A stretch of DNA of 5,765 nt from Desulfococcus sp. GTDB lineage: Bacteria; Desulfobacterota; Desulfobacteria; Desulfobacterales; Desulfosalsimonadaceae. Position 1 is the first letter of the stretch, and each line of letters opens with the position of its first letter. Made by a program: the position numbers and the translations under genes. This document shows positions 1-5,765 of this stretch, in pieces. Below the pieces are notes generated by a model that saw nothing but the letters and a program-made list of their open reading frames with translations, did not search any database and was not told the origin of the DNA. Location of the stretch: NCBI GenBank assembly GCA_024641805.1, contig JAHECJ010000165.1:1-5765 (forward strand), in the 5' to 3' direction.

Positions 1-1
1 G

Positions 2-442
2 GAAAAAATTGTCCGGCGATCGGCAGCATTGCTGAACCTGCCAATTGATACCGGTGGGGCGGTTGCCTTGGCCAGGCGTTCCAGAGGGACGCCGAGAATC
101 ATCAACCGCTTGTTAAAAAGGGCCAGAGATTATTCCCAGGTTCGCGCTGACGGCAGGATCACTCAAAAAACGGTCGAGGAGGCGCTGGCATTGGAGGGAG
201 TTGATGAAGTTGGGCTTACGCCGCTTGACCGACGGTATTTATTGACCGTTATCAATTATTATAATGGGGGCCCGGTCGGAATCGAAGCGGTGGCGGCAAC
301 ACTTCAGGAAGAAACAGACACGCTGGTGGATGTGGTGGAGCCATTTTTGCTTAAAACCGGGTTTATCATGAGAACGGCGGCCGGCAGAAAAGCCTCGGAT
401 ATCGCTTACCAGCATCTTGGACTGAAAAAGCCGTCTGTGTAA
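2..442 (+). CDS. ruvB: Holliday junction branch-migration ATPase RuvB, C-terminal part (5' end outside window)
   Basis: RuvB is the hexameric AAA+ motor that, with RuvA, drives branch migration of Holliday junctions so that RuvC can resolve them. The visible 146 residues, read from position 2 in the frame of the stop at 440-442, match the family's C-terminal end. They begin in the AAA+ lid domain with EKIVRRSAALL, followed by ARRSRGTPRIINRLL at about residues 24-38, which carries the sensor-2 arginine of RGTPR. The winged-helix domain follows: LDRRYLLTVI, then NGGPVGIEAVAATL, and the DNA-contacting end GFIMRTAAGR near residues 121-130, finishing with AYQHLGL. Walker A and B lie upstream, beyond the window edge. 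A TTG at 29 could be read as a start but is internal, because the homology continues through it to position 2. The next gene begins at the base after the stop. The family call is very secure; a ruvC-ruvA cluster upstream is possible but not visible. Confidence 0.96.
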   Translation, partial: EKIVRRSAALLNLPIDTGGAVALARRSRGTPRIINRLLKRARDYSQVRADGRITQKTVEEALALEGVDEVGLTPLDRRYLLTVINYYNGGPVGIEAVAATLQEETDTLVDVVEPFLLKTGFIMRTAAGRKASDIAYQHLGLKKPSV

Positions 443-1252
443 ATGATTACCTTTCTCACAGATTTTGGAACCGCCGATCCTTATGTCGGCATTATGAAGG
501 GTGTGGTTTTTTCGGTAAATCCTTCAGCCGTCATTATCGATATTACCCATGAAATTATGCCCCAGGATATTGCCGGGGCTGCCTTTTGTATCTATTCCGC
601 TTATCCTTATTTCCCTTCCGGGACGATTCATGTCGTGGTGGTGGATCCAGGAGTCGGAAGTCATCGTTCGATTCTTCTCGTATCCATGGCCGGGCATTTT
701 TTTCTGGCTCCGGATAACGGCGTACTGAGCCTCATCCTGAAGTCCGGTAAAGTGGATTCCATCACAAGCTTAGAAAATGAGCGTTATTTTCTCAAGCCGG
801 TCAGCCAAACTTTTCATGGCCGGGATATTTTTGCACCAGTGGCCGGTCATTTAAGCAAAGGGTTGCAGCCTGATCAACTAGGCCCGGAGATTAAACCGAA
901 TCAGGCCGTGTTTCTGAATCTGCCGATGCCGTATCTTTCGGCGGGGAGCCGGGAGATTGTGGGGGGAGTGATTCGTGTTGACCGGTTTGGAAATCTAATC
1001 ACAAACATTAATCAACAGTTTATTGATAAGGCTTTCGGTGGTGCGGAAAAGCGTCAATTGAAAATATCGGTAGAAGGTCATCAGATCACAGGCGTTTCAG
1101 ATTGTTATCAGGATGTTTCGCCGCTGTCCCTGGTGGCGCTGGTCGGAAGCATGGGCTTTATCGAAATATCAGCAAACTGCGGGAATGCGTCAGAATTTTG
1201 CGGGGCATCCAAAGGCAGTATGGTATCCATTTCCGTGGTCGAGGCCGCTTAA
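443..1252 (+). CDS. SAM hydrolase (SAM hydroxide adenosyltransferase, DUF62 family)
   Basis: This family cleaves S-adenosylmethionine to adenosine and methionine, using water activated at an Asp-Arg-His site. It is related to SAM-dependent fluorinases and chlorinases. The 269-residue protein is full length. It opens with the family signature ITFLTDFGTADPYVGIMKG (residues 2-20), then IDITHEI (32-38). The catalytic set is visible as Asp68 and Arg75 in VVVDPGVGSHR and His125 in TFHGRDIFAP. APDNGVL (89-95) follows. The C-terminal beta-barrel domain has VDRFGNLITNI (179-189) and a final GSMGFIEIS segment. The extra loop that marks fluorinases is not evident, so hydrolysis rather than halogenation is inferred. 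The ATG directly follows the ruvB stop with no spacer and only a weak upstream Shine-Dalgarno, which suggests translational coupling. The physiological role of the family is unclear; it may limit SAM or recycle adenosine and methionine. It is expected to be cytoplasmic, with no signal peptide. Confidence 0.93.
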   Translation: MITFLTDFGTADPYVGIMKGVVFSVNPSAVIIDITHEIMPQDIAGAAFCIYSAYPYFPSGTIHVVVVDPGVGSHRSILLVSMAGHFFLAPDNGVLSLILKSGKVDSITSLENERYFLKPVSQTFHGRDIFAPVAGHLSKGLQPDQLGPEIKPNQAVFLNLPMPYLSAGSREIVGGVIRVDRFGNLITNINQQFIDKAFGGAEKRQLKISVEGHQITGVSDCYQDVSPLSLVALVGSMGFIEISANCGNASEFCGASKGSMVSISVVEAA

Positions 1253-1425
1253 AATAATACATGCCGCCGGATTTTCAGCTGAAGGGGAGACAGCCGACTT
1301 ATGCGCCGTATTGACCCGCGCAATCGTTTTTAACATCCTGGTAAATACTTTATCGGAAAAAAAGTCGTTGTATTTTGTAATTTGTTGGCACATCATAAAC
1401 AAATCTTTATAGAAAAAACTTGACT

Positions 1426-1455
1426 TTGACATCAGAAAACGACAAATTATATATT
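1426..1455 (+). promoter_or_regulatory. Sigma70-type promoter P1 of rplM-rpsI
   Basis: A perfect -35 box TTGACA (1426-1431) is followed by an 18-bp spacer and a -10 box TATATT (1450-1455, five of six consensus bases). Transcription would start near 1462, about 180 nt before the rplM start codon. A second overlapping -35-like TTGACT sits at 1420-1425. The surrounding sequence is AT-rich. This is the best-matching promoter in the spacer; it is predicted from sequence only. Confidence 0.6.
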
Positions 1456-1581
1456 TTTTCAAGGTCACATAGGCAACAGGACCCGTTTTTCAAACATACC
1501 ATCGAGATTCAAAAACGATATTCGTGCCAATGATGATAGAGATACCGGTGAAGAACTGCCTGAAAATAACTTAGTTTTCTC

Positions 1582-1609
1582 TTGACATCCGGATAAATTT
1601 TCATTAATT
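1582..1609 (+). promoter_or_regulatory. Possible second promoter P2 of rplM-rpsI
   Basis: A perfect TTGACA lies at 1582-1587. The -10 element is less clear: ATTAAT at 1603-1608 (15-bp spacer, four of six) or TTAATT at 1604-1609 (16-bp spacer, three of six). It would start transcription near 1615, giving a leader of about 30 nt. Tandem promoters are common for ribosomal protein operons, which supports it, but the weak -10 lowers confidence. Confidence 0.4.
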
Positions 1610-1644
1610 ATCACGAATTAAATTTTTGACAGGAGTTATATACA

Positions 1645-2091
1645 GTGAAGAAATATACTTACAGCGCCAAACGGAGCGATATTCAAGAGAAGTGGTGGGT
1701 TGTAGATGCCGAAGGAATGGTCCTCGGCCGCCTTGCCAGTGTGCTGGCAGCAAGATTGAGAGGAAAACATAATCCGCTGTATACCCCCCATGCAGATTGT
1801 GGCGATTTTATCATTGTGATTAATGCTGATAAAATTGTTTTAACCGGCAGAAAACGACAGCAGAAAGTGTATTATCACCACAGCGGATATATCGGGGGCC
1901 TAAAGGAAATAACGGCTGACAAGCTGCTTGAAAAAAGACCCGAAGACCTTGTGCGGTTTGCCGTCAAGGGCATGCTTCCGAAAAACACATTGGGCCGTTC
2001 AATGTTCAGCAAATTGAAGGTGTATGCGGGCGTCGAGCATCCGCATCAAGCTCAGCAACCCCAGGTTTTTGATGTAAAAACCTATATTTAA
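1645..2091 (+). CDS. rplM: 50S ribosomal protein L13
   Basis: L13 is an early-assembly protein of the large ribosomal subunit that binds 23S rRNA. The 148-residue product is close to the usual length of about 142. Recognisable segments are WWVVDAEGMVLGRLAS (residues 17-32), LRGKHNPLYTPHADCGDFIIV (38-58), NADKIVLTGRKR (60-71), YYHHSGYIGG (76-85), AVKGMLPKN (106-114) and the family signature KVYAGVEHPHQAQQPQ (125-140). The start is GTG at 1645, chosen because AGGAG at 1631-1635 lies 9 nt upstream and the homology begins there (MKKYTYSAK). It is followed after 41 nt by rpsI, the classic rplM-rpsI pairing that supplies one protein to each subunit. In E. coli this operon is under autogenous control by L13; the long leader here would allow similar control, but no binding structure is demonstrated. 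Confidence 0.98.
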   Translation: MKKYTYSAKRSDIQEKWWVVDAEGMVLGRLASVLAARLRGKHNPLYTPHADCGDFIIVINADKIVLTGRKRQQKVYYHHSGYIGGLKEITADKLLEKRPEDLVRFAVKGMLPKNTLGRSMFSKLKVYAGVEHPHQAQQPQVFDVKTYI

Positions 2092-2132
2092 GAAACATTT
2101 ATTTTAATCATTATATTGGAGTAAAGCGTTTA

Positions 2133-2528
2133 ATGGGACAAGAAAATATTTACTATGCAACCGGAAGGCGTAAAACTGCTGTTGCACGGACATGGCTGAA
2201 ACCCGGAAAGGGTGAGATTATCATTAACGACAGGCCGATGCATGAATATTTTAAAGTGGATACCGCAAGGCAAATTACAGCTCAAGCCCTTGAATTGACC
2301 AATACAATGGGTAATTTTGATATTCGGGTCAATGTGAAAGGCGGCGGCGTGGTAGGACAGGCTGGCGCAGTACGGCATGGTATTACTCAGGCCCTTTTTC
2401 AGGTAAATCCGGATTTTCGGCAGATATTGAAAAGAGCGGGTTTTGTTAAGCGCGATCCTCGAAAGAAAGAACGAGATAAATACGGTCAGAAGGGCGCACG
2501 AGCGAGATTTCAGTTTTCAAAACGTTAA
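2133..2528 (+). CDS. rpsI: 30S ribosomal protein S9
   Basis: S9 sits in the head of the small subunit, and its basic C-terminal tail reaches the anticodon stem of P-site tRNA. The 131-residue protein matches the family in length and sequence. It starts YYATGRRKTAVART (residues 7-20), then GEIIINDRPMHEYF (27-40). The signature VKGGGVVGQAGAVRHGITQAL lies at 68-88. The lysine/arginine-rich end contains RDPRKKERDKYGQKGARARF and terminates in the highly conserved FSKR. The ATG at 2133 is preceded by TTGGAGT (2116-2122), with the GGAG core 11 nt away. It is co-transcribed with rplM, and a strong hairpin terminator begins 25 nt after its stop. Nothing is unusual or missing in the protein. Confidence 0.98.
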   Translation: MGQENIYYATGRRKTAVARTWLKPGKGEIIINDRPMHEYFKVDTARQITAQALELTNTMGNFDIRVNVKGGGVVGQAGAVRHGITQALFQVNPDFRQILKRAGFVKRDPRKKERDKYGQKGARARFQFSKR

Positions 2529-2552
2529 CTCTTATTCTTTTATAAATATTTT

Positions 2553-2588
2553 AAGGGGATACGGCATTTCTGCCGGTCCCCTTTTTTT
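2553..2588 (+). terminator. Intrinsic terminator of rplM-rpsI
   Basis: The stem pairs AAGGGGA (2553-2559) with TCCCCTT (2577-2583). After a small internal loop, CGGCA (2562-2566) pairs with TGCCG (2571-2575), closing a TTTC tetraloop. A run of seven T (2582-2588) follows. On the opposite strand the hairpin is followed by AAAATATTTAT rather than a T-run, so it is a poor terminator for the converging cyclase gene. Confidence 0.93.
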
Positions 2589-2742
2589 GTTTTAATGACG
2601 AGTGCGGTTGTCCGCTATCTTCGAGACTTGGATTTCGGGACCTTGGAATGGGATACATAAAAAGATATCATTCCTCTTTAAAGTCAGAGATCCAACCGAT
2701 TCGTTTTTTTAGAGAAAGAGGGTCGGGTGAGGAGAGAAAAGC

Positions 2743-4908
2743 TTAATGCTGCCGGTAATTATGAAGATCGTGCAGTGGTGAGATTTTTGGTGGTGAAGTT
2801 CTGACCGTATCTTTATTCCGGCAGGTGTCCTTCAGGGATTTATTCTCATCATCTTTACGGCATTTCCCGGCGACCGCCTGATTTCGTCCCTGGTTTTTGG
2901 CCTCATACAGTGCATTGTCAGCATCTTTTATCAGCGCGTCATGTGACATGTTCGCAGTGGGGATCAGGGATGATACCCCGAGACTCAGAGTAATGGAAGA
3001 TGACACGGTTGATGCTTTATTCGGAATTTTAAGTTCCTCGATGGCTAATCTCGCGGATTCCGCCACGATGAGTGCACCATGCAGATCCGTGTTCGGCATG
3101 ATAATGGCAAATTCTTCTCCTCCGTAGCGCGCTACCACATCGACGGATCGCTTTACCGCTTTTTTTAATGCATCAGCGATGGATTTCAGGCACCGGTCAC
3201 CGTTCTGGTGTCCATAGGTGTCATTATATAATTTAAAGCAGTCTACATCGCACATAATCAGCGACAAAGGCAGGCATTCGCGTTTATGCCGGCTCCATTC
3301 ATTATTCAGTTTCTCATTAAATTGCCGCCGATTCGCCACCTGGGTCAGTTCATCGATAACCGACACCAACCGCAGGCGCTCATGAGCTTCCTGGAGTGCA
3401 GCCTCCGCCTGTTTCCGTTTTGTAATATCAAAAAAGGAAACAATACTGCTTTGCTGTCCCTCGGGTGTATAGATTTTCATCACAACATGTTTCAATTTCT
3501 TGTTTTTGTCAATCATCAGGCATTCATATTCCGTGGGAAGCGGGAGCCCCTTTTCTTTCTGCTTGGTGTGGAACCTTCTGATTCTATACAAGTTTTTACG
3601 CTCAATAAATTCAGTCAGCCGTTTATTGCCGGTTATTTCGTTTTTTGAAAAACCGGACAGCTCAACGAATTTGGAATTGGCCATTGAGATGCGCAGGTTC
3701 TTTTCAACAAGGATAGTAGCAGTGCCTGTATTTTCAAAAAGACTGCGGTATTGTTTTTGGCTTTGTGTCAGCCTGGCGGCGGTTTGACGTAGCTTTTTGA
3801 TGGATCTTAGCAGGGCTGATTTTGCCTGTTTTCTTGACGTGATATCTTCAATAGTCGCCATGATTCGTTCATGCCACTGGGTAATATTGAATCGGATAAT
3901 GACATGCTTGATATTGTTGGACCTATCAACCATCTTGCACTCGTATTCAGTGGGCGTCGTGCCGCCCATCTTTCTTCTTTTGGCATGAAACCGACGTATG
4001 CGCTGGAGATCATCCTTGTATATTAATTCTGATAGCCTTTTTTTATTGTATAATTCACTTTTTGAATATTTCGAAAGCTCTAAAAATTTGGAGTTAACTA
4101 AAGATATCATCATATTGTCTTCGATGAGGACCATCGCGGCGCTGCTGTTGTCAAAAATATTGCGGTATCTTGCTTCGCTTTTCTGGAGTGCCACGCCCAA
4201 CTGTTTTAATTTGAAATTATTCAGTTCAAGGTCCGTGGAACGGGTTTCAGCTTCGGTTTGGATGCCGTCAATCCGGCGGATCAGAAAATAAGCGTAAGCC
4301 AACAGAAAGGCGCACAGAAACAGAAACGCCATGGAAAGTGAATGGAATCCAAGCAGTTTCATACGAATTAGAAACACCAGCGGCGCCATCATAACGGTCG
4401 ATTGCATCTGTGAACGAAACGTGGAAAAGCCATGCTGCATGCCGTTGCCGATTGCCGCAATAATTACCAATAACATCATCGGGGCAGGCATCGCCGGATC
4501 GAGCAGCCATGCCAGATGGGCGGTGATGATATCCAGTTGATTGGCGGATATCATGAATTTTTTTAAAGAACCAGCATCGTTAAACTGACGGTAAAGGTAC
4601 AGGTGATATAAAAGAAACAGCAGGCATGTTGGAATAATGATGGAGAGAGGAATCAGGATCGGCGGTGCGGCGATCGTGGTAAAGTAGAAAATGGTTGCCA
4701 GCGGCAGACAAAGTCTTGCAAGTAATTGTAAATCCTTTGCATTTGCCCGGATGGCATGCAGGTTAAATCCGGAGCTCTTTTTAGTGTCCGGCAGTTCAAT
4801 ACTGCTTAAATCCACCACCGTATCATGGTCCGGGTAATCGATAAGAATGCTGTTAAAGTCCACAATTGGACTTTGCGGCGGATCGTTTATATTTGGAGGA
4901 GGTTGCAC
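2743..4908 (-). CDS. Membrane-bound diguanylate cyclase with tandem PAS domains (MASE-like sensor-PAS-PAS-GGDEF)
   Basis: The product makes the second messenger c-di-GMP from two GTP. The 721 residues begin with a proline-rich cytoplasmic stretch (1-60). A hydrophobic region of about five or six membrane helices follows (about 63-82, 84-106, 125-137, 141-154, 171-183 and 189-210). It contains GNGMQHG (154-160), reminiscent of the GNG-RYG segment in RpfC-type sensors; this is a resemblance, not an assignment. A helical linker leads to PAS1 (243-357) and PAS2 (382-496), which are duplicates of each other. The GGDEF domain spans about 511-677. It has DELTQVANRR (519-528), DVDCFKLYND (554-563, metal Asp554 and guanine-binding Asn562) and GGEEF (596-600), so it is predicted active. 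The inhibitory site RSVD (587-590) lies exactly five residues before GGEEF, so product inhibition is predicted. The C-terminus is a charged tail of about 40 residues. The start is GTG, with AGGTGA 10 nt upstream and an in-frame stop further upstream. No EAL or HD-GYP domain is present. Confidence 0.94.
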   Translation of the reverse strand: MQPPPNINDPPQSPIVDFNSILIDYPDHDTVVDLSSIELPDTKKSSGFNLHAIRANAKDLQLLARLCLPLATIFYFTTIAAPPILIPLSIIIPTCLLFLLYHLYLYRQFNDAGSLKKFMISANQLDIITAHLAWLLDPAMPAPMMLLVIIAAIGNGMQHGFSTFRSQMQSTVMMAPLVFLIRMKLLGFHSLSMAFLFLCAFLLAYAYFLIRRIDGIQTEAETRSTDLELNNFKLKQLGVALQKSEARYRNIFDNSSAAMVLIEDNMMISLVNSKFLELSKYSKSELYNKKRLSELIYKDDLQRIRRFHAKRRKMGGTTPTEYECKMVDRSNNIKHVIIRFNITQWHERIMATIEDITSRKQAKSALLRSIKKLRQTAARLTQSQKQYRSLFENTGTATILVEKNLRISMANSKFVELSGFSKNEITGNKRLTEFIERKNLYRIRRFHTKQKEKGLPLPTEYECLMIDKNKKLKHVVMKIYTPEGQQSSIVSFFDITKRKQAEAALQEAHERLRLVSVIDELTQVANRRQFNEKLNNEWSRHKRECLPLSLIMCDVDCFKLYNDTYGHQNGDRCLKSIADALKKAVKRSVDVVARYGGEEFAIIMPNTDLHGALIVAESARLAIEELKIPNKASTVSSSITLSLGVSSLIPTANMSHDALIKDADNALYEAKNQGRNQAVAGKCRKDDENKSLKDTCRNKDTVRTSPPKISPLHDLHNYRQH
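3394..4176 (-). repeat. Intragenic tandem duplication encoding PAS1 and PAS2
   Basis: Residues 245-366 (DNA 4176-3811) and 384-505 (3759-3394) of the cyclase align without a gap at a constant offset of 139 residues (417 bp). By hand count about 44% of positions are identical. Shared blocks include NSKF-ELS, RIRRFH, PTEYEC, KHV and DIT-RKQA. The repeat unit includes the helix that leads out of each PAS domain. The divergence shows an old duplication, not a recent assembly-type repeat. Confidence 0.88.
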
Positions 4909-4918
4909 GATATGCGGT

Positions 4919-4924
4919 TCACCT
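4919..4924 (-). promoter_or_regulatory. Ribosome binding site deciding the GTG start of the diguanylate cyclase
   Basis: AGGTGA on the minus strand lies 10 nt before the GTG at 4908-4906. No ATG, GTG or TTG occurs in frame between that GTG and the upstream in-frame stop at 4944-4942, so this is the most 5' usable conventional start. Confidence 0.65.
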
Positions 4925-4948
4925 GTATATCGGAGTTGAATTCATTTA

Positions 4949-4977
4949 ATTTTCACGGAAAAACAGGAGCTTGTCAA
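4949..4977 (-). promoter_or_regulatory. Sigma70-type promoter of the diguanylate cyclase gene
   Basis: On the minus strand a perfect TTGACA (4977-4972) is followed by a 17-bp spacer and GAAAAT (4954-4949), four of six consensus bases. Transcription would begin near 4942, leaving a leader of about 34 nt that contains the ribosome binding site. Position and spacing fit well; predicted only. Confidence 0.55.
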
Positions 4978-4978
4978 T

Positions 4979-5012
4979 AAAAAAGGATCCGGTTTTCCGG
5001 CTCGGTCGGATC
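4979..5012 (-). terminator. Terminator-like hairpin just upstream of the cyclase promoter
   Basis: On the minus strand GATCCG (5012-5007) can pair with CGGATC (4991-4986). An alternative inner hairpin is CCGG-AAAA-CCGG (5000-4989). One base later a run of six T (4984-4979) follows, ending one base before the TTGACA box. It would stop leftward transcription arriving from the right and so insulate the cyclase promoter. No leftward gene is visible upstream, so its function is uncertain. Confidence 0.4.
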
Positions 5013-5025
5013 GAAATAAAGTGAC

Positions 5026-5039
5026 ACAAAATCTTTTGT
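5026..5039. promoter_or_regulatory. Short palindrome, possible operator
   Basis: ACAAAA and TTTTGT form a perfect 6-bp inverted repeat around a 2-bp centre. It lies in the divergent intergenic region, between the leftward cyclase promoter and the putative rightward permease promoter. AT-rich palindromes of this length arise by chance, and no regulator is encoded nearby. Confidence 0.25.
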
Positions 5040-5085
5040 CTTCAGAGCTATTCGAGGTAATGTGAATATTTGATTGCCATAGTTC

Positions 5086-5112
5086 TTGATAATACATGGG
5101 TTCTTCTATAAT
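5086..5112 (+). promoter_or_regulatory. Possible promoter of the peptide permease gene
   Basis: A perfect -10 box TATAAT (5107-5112) is preceded by TTGATA (5086-5091), five of six for the -35 box. The spacer is only 15 bp, shorter than optimal. Transcription would start near 5119, about 67 nt before the ATG. The consensus -10 and location support it; the spacer weakens it. Confidence 0.45.
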
Positions 5113-5185
5113 AAAAATAGTTAAATCGCATTAAAGGCTTTTTTTTACGGGAAATCTGAGTAGTTGACTGGGTGGGGGTTGGATT

Positions 5186-5765
5186 ATGGAGCGCCTGGAT
5201 TATTTTTTAAAACGTTTATTGTTGATTATTCCCACATTTATCGGAATCACGGTTTTGTGCTTTCTGATTATCCAATTTGTACCCGGCGGACCGGTGGAAC
5301 AGGTGATTATGCAGATGAAAGGCATCGGCGGCGGTGAAGTCAGCATCGGTGACGGTGCGGTCCAGTCCATCAGCGAAAAACAGAGAAAGGAAATCGAAGC
5401 GTATTACGGGTTTGACCAGCCGTTTTATAAACGATACTGGAAGTGGCTGATCATCGATCGCATCGGCATGAAAATGCCTTCCTACAAGTTCCCCAATAAA
5501 ACCGCCTGGCAGCTGATCAAGGAAAGATTCAAAGTATCGATCATTTTCGGGGTCACCGGTTTCCTGTTGTCCTATCTGGTTTGTATCCCCCTGGGGATTT
5601 TCAAAGCACTCCGCCATAATACTACGTTTGACATGATTTCAAGCATCATTGTTTTTGTCGGGTACGCGATTCCTGCTTTTGCAATGGGCATGGTTCTTAA
5701 AATGATTTTATGCGGCACGGTGGAAGGCATGTGGAACGTATTCCCCATATCCGGGTTCCATTCCG
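5186..5765 (+). CDS. yejB: ABC peptide transporter permease, YejB-like (3' end outside window)
   Basis: This is an inner-membrane permease of the DppB/OppB superfamily, most like YejB, which with YejA, YejE and YejF imports oligopeptides and, in E. coli, microcin C. The 193 visible codons from ATG 5186 translate to a protein starting MERLDYFLKRLLLIIPTF, the usual first membrane helix (about 11-31). QFVPGGPVEQ (30-39) and a long periplasmic segment with YYGFDQPFYKRYWKWL (73-88) follow; the PGGPV-Q motif and long loop favour YejB over DppB. Helices at about 117-138 and 149-173 come next, including IPLGIFKA and GYAIPAF (159-165). The G-rich GGTGGGGG before the ATG is a plausible but imperfect ribosome binding site. 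The frame stays open to the window edge, so this is truncation by the window. Partner yejE and yejF genes would be expected downstream. Confidence 0.88.
   Translation, partial: MERLDYFLKRLLLIIPTFIGITVLCFLIIQFVPGGPVEQVIMQMKGIGGGEVSIGDGAVQSISEKQRKEIEAYYGFDQPFYKRYWKWLIIDRIGMKMPSYKFPNKTAWQLIKERFKVSIIFGVTGFLLSYLVCIPLGIFKALRHNTTFDMISSIIVFVGYAIPAFAMGMVLKMILCGTVEGMWNVFPISGFHS

Larger units (their letters stand above)
1253..1644 (+). other. 392-bp non-coding spacer and rplM leader
   Basis: No credible coding region spans this gap. Short open frames on both strands carry no recognisable motif, and two of them run out of the end of the preceding gene in the wrong frame. No clear intrinsic terminator follows the SAM hydrolase gene; the only symmetry near its end is the palindrome TTCAGCTGAA at 1274-1283, which has no T-tract. 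The right half becomes AT-rich and holds two promoter-like sequences, annotated separately, before the rplM ribosome binding site. Downstream of the first promoter is an inverted repeat, CGTTTTT at 1484-1490 with AAAAACG at 1511-1517. If the first promoter is used, the rplM transcript has a leader of about 180 nt. Confidence 0.6.

Noticed and set aside
1253..1330. Possible riboswitch or other structured RNA after the SAM hydrolase gene
   Set aside because: No conserved core of SAM, fluoride or other common riboswitches could be matched by eye.
1113..1412. Plus-strand open frame of 99 codons
   Set aside because: It is an alternate-frame reading of the SAM hydrolase C-terminus that runs into the spacer, with no domain features.
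1190..1468. Minus-strand open frame of 92 codons overlapping the end of the SAM hydrolase gene
   Set aside because: It is antisense to a well-supported gene, has no recognisable motif and extends over the rplM promoter region.
1530..1574. Possible 14-codon leader peptide (ATG ATG ... TAG) between the two rplM promoters
   Set aside because: It has no Shine-Dalgarno and no run of regulatory codons; open frames this short are expected by chance.
2130..2378. Minus-strand open frame of 82 codons opposite rpsI
   Set aside because: It is a shadow of the highly conserved S9 coding sequence.
2645..2674. Imperfect hairpin GGAAT-GATA / TATC-ATTCC between rpsI and the cyclase gene, considered as the cyclase terminator
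   Set aside because: On the minus strand no T-run follows the stem, and the stem has a two-base bulge. No good terminator for the cyclase gene was found.
5216..5617. Minus-strand open frame of 133 codons near the right edge
   Set aside because: It is antisense to the YejB-like permease frame, which matches its family over its whole visible length.
1..5765. Mobile element, CRISPR array, toxin-antitoxin or phage-defence system
   Set aside because: No transposase, integrase, regularly spaced repeats, paired small genes or nuclease/effector motifs are visible; the window is mostly housekeeping and signalling genes.

Overview
The window looks like a chromosomal segment of a Gram-negative bacterium, most likely a Desulfobacterota (former deltaproteobacterial) lineage. 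That placement is an inference. It rests on protein character, the moderate GC content with AT-rich spacers, and the mix of housekeeping genes beside a large PAS-GGDEF sensor and a Yej-type peptide permease. No marker in the window settles the taxon. I see no insertion sequence, tRNA, rRNA, CRISPR array or phage gene.

Layout, left to right. (1) Positions 2-442 hold the 3' end of ruvB (Holliday-junction branch-migration motor), cut by the window edge. (2) Directly abutting its stop codon, 443-1252 encode a complete SAM hydrolase (SAM hydroxide adenosyltransferase, DUF62 family). (3) A 392-bp non-coding spacer carries two sigma70-like promoters. (4) These lead into the ribosomal protein operon rplM (L13, 1645-2091) and rpsI (S9, 2133-2528), which ends in a strong intrinsic terminator at 2553-2588. 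(5) On the opposite strand, converging on rpsI, 2743-4908 encode a 721-residue membrane diguanylate cyclase. It has a multi-pass membrane sensor, two PAS domains that are an ungapped internal duplication, and an intact GGEEF domain with an intact inhibitory site. (6) A 277-bp divergent intergenic region holds a leftward promoter for the cyclase gene, a terminator-like hairpin, a short palindrome and a possible rightward promoter. (7) From 5186 a YejB-like ABC peptide permease gene runs off the right edge after 193 codons.

The genes form four functional blocks rather than one system: DNA recombination with SAM degradation (likely co-transcribed), ribosome assembly, c-di-GMP signalling, and peptide import. 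I find no convincing new multi-gene system. The points most worth a second look are the zero-spacing ruvB/SAM-hydrolase junction, the duplicated PAS module in the cyclase, the long rplM leader with two promoters, and the control region between the cyclase and permease genes.
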